Positions 60,402-64,000 of a stretch of DNA of 64,000 nt are shown here, piece after piece. The stretch comes from Haloferax sp. Atlit-12N. Its GTDB lineage: Archaea; Halobacteriota; Halobacteria; Halobacteriales; Haloferacaceae. The notes under the pieces are model-generated. The model was given only the letters and a program-made list of their open reading frames with translations. It did no database searches and had not been told where the DNA came from. The DNA is taken from positions 496,001 to 560,000 of the forward strand of contig NZ_PSYW01000002.1 in the NCBI RefSeq assembly GCF_003383095.1, in the 5' to 3' direction. Position 1 is the first letter of the stretch; each line of letters begins with the position of its first letter. The translations under genes were made by a program, and so were the position numbers.

Positions 60402-62060
60402 ATGACCGACGAGACGCGCGTCGAATGGCGAGAGTGGGGCCCCGACGCGTTCGCCGAGGCGCGAGCGGCGGACAAGCCAATCCTGCTGTCGCTGTCGGCG
60501 ACGTGGTGCGAGGACTGTCACGAGATGGACGCCGAGACGTACGCGGAGCCGCGAATCGCGGCGAATCTCAACGACGGCTTCGTTCCGATTCGGGTGAACG
60601 TGGACCGCCAACCGCGCATCCGCGAGCGGTACAACATGGGCGGCTTCCCCTCGACCGTCTTCCTCGCGCCCGACGGCCACCCCATCACGGGCGCGACGTT
60701 CATCGGCCCCGACGGCATGCGGCAGGTCATCGACCGCGTGCGTGAGGTGTGGGAGAAGAAGGGCGCTGACGCCGGCCGTCTCCCGCGAGCGCTCAGAGGC
60801 GACCTCCCGCCCGCGGGCGAGGTTTCCCCCCGAATCGAGTCGCACCTCGCCGGCCAGTTGGAAGTCGCCTTCGACGAGGCCCACGGCGGCTGGGGCGACG
60901 CCGCGAAGTTCCCGCTCCCGCGGACCGTCGAGTTCGCGCTGAAGCGCGACCGAAGCCGAGCGCTCCGGTCGCTCGACGCGATTCGCGACGGCCTGTACGA
61001 CCCCGTCGAGGGCGGCTTCTTCCGCTACGCCGACGACGCCGCGTGGTCGAAGCCGAACCGCGAGAAGACGCTCAAATCGAACGCCGCGCTCCTGCGGGCG
61101 TTCGCCAACGGCTACCGCTACACCGGCGAGGACGCCTACCTCGACCCGGCCGCGGGAACCGCCGAGTTCCTCGTCGACTCGCTGTGGACGGGAACCGGCT
61201 TCGCGGGGAGCATGGGTCCCGCCGCGGGGACGGACTACTACCTCCTCGGGAAGGAGGGCCGCGACAACGCGCCCGGCCCGCGGACCGACCTCACCGTCTA
61301 CGCCGGCGGCAACGCCCTCGCCGCGGACGCGCTGTTGGTTCTCGCGGGGCTCACCGACGACGAGCGGGCCCGCGAGTTCGGCTCCCGCGCGCTCGCTCGC
61401 GTCGCCGAGGACCTCGTTGACGACGGCGTCGTGACCCACTTCCGGTCCGGCGGCGACGTGGGCGAGACGCTTCTGCTCGAAGACCAAGCGCGCGTGGTCG
61501 CCGCCGCCTGCCGCGCCCGGCAGGTGCTCGGCGACGAGTCGGTGGCGGGCGACCCGCTTCTCGATTTCGCCGCCGATGCCGCCGACGCCGCCATCGGCGA
61601 ACTGTTCGACGAGGGCTCGTTCCTCGACGGCCCCGCGAGCGGCGAGGCGCTCCTGTCGTCGCCGCTCCGACCGCTCGACGGGAACGTGGAGATGGCGAAC
61701 GCGCTGCTCGACCTCGCAGCGCTCACGGGCGACGAGCGCTACCGCGAGGTGGCACAGGAGACTATCGCGGCGTTCGCTGGCGCGTGGGACCGAATCGGCG
61801 TACAGATTGCCGCCTACGGGACCGCGGCGGCGCGTCTGCTCCGCGACCCGCTTCTCGTCGAACTCAACGACGGCGTCGGCTCCGACCTCCACCGGGCGGC
61901 GCTTCGCGTCGCGGACCACGAGGCGCTCGTGGTTCCCGACGCCGACGCCGACGACCTCGCCGACGGGACCGCGCGCGTCAGCGCCGGCGAGACGACGGTG
62001 GACGCAACCACTCCCGAGGAGTTGATGCAGGCGGTCTCCTCAGTCACGCCCGACGCCTGA
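60402..62060 (+). CDS. DUF255 / YyaL-type protein with thioredoxin-like N-terminus
   Basis: The 552-residue protein has a thioredoxin-like domain: SATWCEDCHEMDAETYAEP (Cys at about 38 and 41 of the CxxC). This is the haloarchaeal form of the DUF255 (YyaL, SSP411) N-terminus. NMGGFPSTVFLAPDGHPI follows. The rest is an (alpha/alpha) toroid region like six-hairpin glycosidases (for example EGGFFRYADDAAWSKPNREKTL). Bacterial members are near 680-690 residues, so this one is shorter. The substrate is unknown. The ATG at 60402 is followed by MTDETRVEWREWG. Confidence 0.87.
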   Translation: MTDETRVEWREWGPDAFAEARAADKPILLSLSATWCEDCHEMDAETYAEPRIAANLNDGFVPIRVNVDRQPRIRERYNMGGFPSTVFLAPDGHPITGATFIGPDGMRQVIDRVREVWEKKGADAGRLPRALRGDLPPAGEVSPRIESHLAGQLEVAFDEAHGGWGDAAKFPLPRTVEFALKRDRSRALRSLDAIRDGLYDPVEGGFFRYADDAAWSKPNREKTLKSNAALLRAFANGYRYTGEDAYLDPAAGTAEFLVDSLWTGTGFAGSMGPAAGTDYYLLGKEGRDNAPGPRTDLTVYAGGNALAADALLVLAGLTDDERAREFGSRALARVAEDLVDDGVVTHFRSGGDVGETLLLEDQARVVAAACRARQVLGDESVAGDPLLDFAADAADAAIGELFDEGSFLDGPASGEALLSSPLRPLDGNVEMANALLDLAALTGDERYREVAQETIAAFAGAWDRIGVQIAAYGTAAARLLRDPLLVELNDGVGSDLHRAALRVADHEALVVPDADADDLADGTARVSAGETTVDATTPEELMQAVSSVTPDA

Positions 62061-62134
62061 CCGCGACCGGCGGCAACCGAAAGCGGGTGTAAACATCCGG
62101 TTTGTTTATCAAGGAGAAACGTGACGGACGGTGC

Positions 62135-62938
62135 ATGACCAGTCTGCGAGACCTCGGGTTATCCGAATACGAGGCCCGTGCCTACCGCGCGCTCCTGCGG
62201 ACGGGCGCGACGACGGCCAAGGAGTTATCGCGCGCCAGCGACGTGCCTATGGGCCGCGTCTACGACGTGCTGAACAGCCTCGAACAGTACCACCTCATCC
62301 GGAGTCAGGCGGCTAGCCGGCCGAAGAAGTACGTCGCCGTCGAGCCCGACACGGCGCTCGACCGCCTGCTCGAATCGAAGCGCCAAGAGCTGGCCGAGAA
62401 GGCCGAGCAGTACGAGAACGTCGTCGCCGAGTTGACCGACGAACTCGACGCCGCGGAGCCGGTCCACGACCAGTTCTGGACGGCCGCGGTCGGCGCGGAC
62501 GAGACCATCGACCTGCTCGTCGAGCGACTCGCGGCGGCCGACGACTCGCTCGTGATGGTCGCCGGGACGCCCTCGCCGCAGTTCGACCTCGACGCCGTCG
62601 GCGACCTCGTCGTCGACGAACTGGAGGCCGCGCTCGACCGCGGGGTCGAGGTTTCGATGCTCATGTCGCCGGGCCTCGTCGACAACCTGCCCGAGAGCGT
62701 CGGCCAGAGCTACATGAACCGGCTGTCGAGCGCGGAGAACTTCCACGTGCGAACTGCCGAGAACGTCACGGGCGTGTTCAACCTCATCGACGACGTGGAG
62801 GTCTGTATCGAGGTGCCGAACCCCCTCAACCCCGGACAGGCGTTCGCCATGATAGACCTGAAAGACCCCGAGTTCGCGGCGAACCTTCGAGAGACGTTCG
62901 ACCCGCGCTGGGAGGAAGCGGCACCGCTCCCGCTGTAG
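62135..62938 (+). CDS. TrmB-type transcriptional regulator
   Basis: The 267-residue protein starts with a winged helix-turn-helix (LGLSEYEARAYRALLRTGATTAKELSRAS, split in the text) that continues MGRVYDVLNSLEQYHLI, the TrmB DNA-binding domain. A coiled helix (residues 75-105, ESKRQELAEKAEQYENVV) and a C-terminal effector domain follow. TrmB proteins regulate sugar and central metabolism genes. The TTTGTTTATC sequence at 62100-62109 and the A/G-rich AAGGAGAA near 62111 precede the ATG. Its targets are not seen in this window. Confidence 0.88.
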   Translation: MTSLRDLGLSEYEARAYRALLRTGATTAKELSRASDVPMGRVYDVLNSLEQYHLIRSQAASRPKKYVAVEPDTALDRLLESKRQELAEKAEQYENVVAELTDELDAAEPVHDQFWTAAVGADETIDLLVERLAAADDSLVMVAGTPSPQFDLDAVGDLVVDELEAALDRGVEVSMLMSPGLVDNLPESVGQSYMNRLSSAENFHVRTAENVTGVFNLIDDVEVCIEVPNPLNPGQAFAMIDLKDPEFAANLRETFDPRWEEAAPLPL

Positions 62939-62983
62939 GCGAATCGGAAAGAGAAAACGGTCGGCTCCGGATTCGGAGCCCGT

Positions 62984-63910
62984 TTAGGCGTCGAGTTCGT
63001 CGCGGAGCTGTCCCAGCGTCACCTCGCGCTCGGCGTGCGCGTTGTGCTGGTGAATCGACTCGTCGTTCGACTGTTTCATGTGGACCACCGCGTCGTCGCC
63101 GAGGTGGTCGAGCGCCTCGATGGACATCTCGGCCATCGAGCGGACGCAGTCCTCGACGAACTTCGCGTTCGCGTGGGCGTGGTAGGTCATGTGGTCCTCG
63201 TCGGGGCGCTTCGCGAGGTTGTAGATGCGCGCCGACATCGAGTCGCGGGCGATGTCGATGAGGTCCATGAGGTCGACCTCGGGCGAGCCCTCCGTCTCGA
63301 CGGTGAGCGTGGCGTGGCCGCGCTGGGAGTGGCCCGGCTGGGGGACCTTGTCGAGGAACTCCTCGATGGTGTCGTCGTCCACGGAGAGGTCCTGCAACAC
63401 GTCGCGGGCGCGGGAGGCGGACATGCCCTGCGAACAGGGGCAGACGGTCATGCCGACCACTTCCGCACCGATTTCCTCGCGGGTGCCCTCGTCGGTCGCG
63501 GTGGCGCTGGCGATAATCTGTGCGGTGCTCTGGGTGGAGAGTCCGCTTGCGGGGGTGTCCTCGCGGACGACGAGTTCGGCGGTCATGCTGACCTCGGCGG
63601 TCGTCGTGTACTCGTGTTTCGCGAGGAGGCGCTCGGCGGCGTCGCCACACATGTCCTCTACGCGGTAGGCCGGCTCGGAGACGGCGGCTTCGAGGACCTC
63701 GTCGATGACCTGCATATTTCGGCTCATGTCGATGCCCTTGCGGCCGCCGGGGAGGTCGACGAAGACCTCGAACTCAGCCATCAAGACGAGGGGTCGCTTC
63801 CCGTCGCGGGCGATCTTGACGAGCTTCTCGACGCCTGTGACGCCGACCTGGCTCAGCCCGACGGTCACGTCCGGCTGGGAGGCCTGTACGTCAGGCAACT
63901 GGTGACTCAT
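62984..63910 (-). CDS. mptA: GTP cyclohydrolase MptA (FolE2 family)
   Basis: The 308-residue protein has the FolE2/MptA family segment [19 protein letters not shown] with the conserved Cys metal ligand. It also has [23 protein letters not shown] at the start (shown in part) and the His-containing ending [17 protein letters not shown]. MptA converts GTP into 7,8-dihydroneopterin 2',3'-cyclic phosphate, the first step of methanopterin-type and, in haloarchaea, tetrahydrofolate pterin synthesis. It is Fe(II)-dependent. It is convergent with the TrmB gene and starts at 63910. Confidence 0.94.
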   Translation of the reverse strand: MSHQLPDVQASQPDVTVGLSQVGVTGVEKLVKIARDGKRPLVLMAEFEVFVDLPGGRKGIDMSRNMQVIDEVLEAAVSEPAYRVEDMCGDAAERLLAKHEYTTTAEVSMTAELVVREDTPASGLSTQSTAQIIASATATDEGTREEIGAEVVGMTVCPCSQGMSASRARDVLQDLSVDDDTIEEFLDKVPQPGHSQRGHATLTVETEGSPEVDLMDLIDIARDSMSARIYNLAKRPDEDHMTYHAHANAKFVEDCVRSMAEMSIEALDHLGDDAVVHMKQSNDESIHQHNAHAEREVTLGQLRDELDA

Positions 63911-64000
63911 CGAAGAATAAAAAGTGCCGTTGCTGATTAGTGCTTTCGATAGGGGAACCGAATCGCGGGCGAACGCGCCGCTGTGTTCCGACTACGGCCA

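Overview
The window is from a haloarchaeon, most probably the genus Haloferax. The DNA is GC-rich, the proteins are very acidic, Tat (twin-arginine) lipoprotein signals are used, and several genes have a TATA element 28-31 bases before the start codon, as expected for leaderless archaeal transcripts. Gene content is archaeal: Cdc48, RadB, HerA/NurA, ribosomal protein S8e, MptA, TrmB-type regulators and archaeal pilus ATPase/membrane proteins. Gene order resembles, from memory, a segment of the Haloferax volcanii main chromosome. That is recall, not a search. I see no insertion sequence, CRISPR array, rRNA or replication origin.

Region by region. (1) Bases 1-5626: the tail of an unknown gene, two small genes, then a candidate peptide/antimicrobial-type cassette. 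Its leftward arm holds an unknown acidic protein with a C-terminal hydrophobic helix, a DUF5819/SdpA-like protein and an HTTM (SdpB-like) membrane protein. Its divergent rightward arm is an ABC ATPase and permease. This is my best candidate for an undescribed system. (2) 5678-8618: a metal (zinc or manganese) ABC uptake operon read leftward, binding protein, ATPase, permease, with stop/start overlaps. (3) 8805-12737: glutaredoxin and cobalamin adenosyltransferase, a DtxR-like palindrome, tRNA-Val with a partial copy of its 3' end 141 bases downstream (a possible integration scar), two tiny coupled genes and a secreted repeat protein. (4) 14110-22388: a leftward pilus-type operon, pilB-pilC followed by two large pilin-leader surface proteins. 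(5) 22779-30789: a CBS protein with an HPF-like end, radB divergent from an RNase H-fold gene, a Tat-exported protein, a glyoxalase-fold protein, larC with a long His-rich insert, and cdc48.

(6) 30863-37656: the phosphate module. The order of transcription is pstS, pstC, pstA, pstB, then phoU, all leftward. A divergent gene encodes an AbrB-PhoU fusion that is probably the regulator. (7) 37820-47493: S8e, small conserved proteins, a HAD phosphatase, nurA and herA, a UspA protein, a nitroreductase, a KaiC-type ATPase and NAD kinase. (8) 47512-63910: an NAD(P)-binding protein, carB, an S66 peptidase, small membrane proteins, an Eis-type acetyltransferase, a cation/calcium exchanger, a DUF3604 PHP protein, two tiny leaderless genes, tRNA-Ile, fxsA, a DUF255 protein, a TrmB-type regulator and mptA.

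Most genes are housekeeping and stand alone or in short operons. The accessory signal is concentrated at 976-5626, 10160-11312 and 14110-18111, which carry surface, secretion or possible transfer features. Gaps over 300 bases are described as features. The last 90 bases (63911-64000) hold only the upstream region of mptA.
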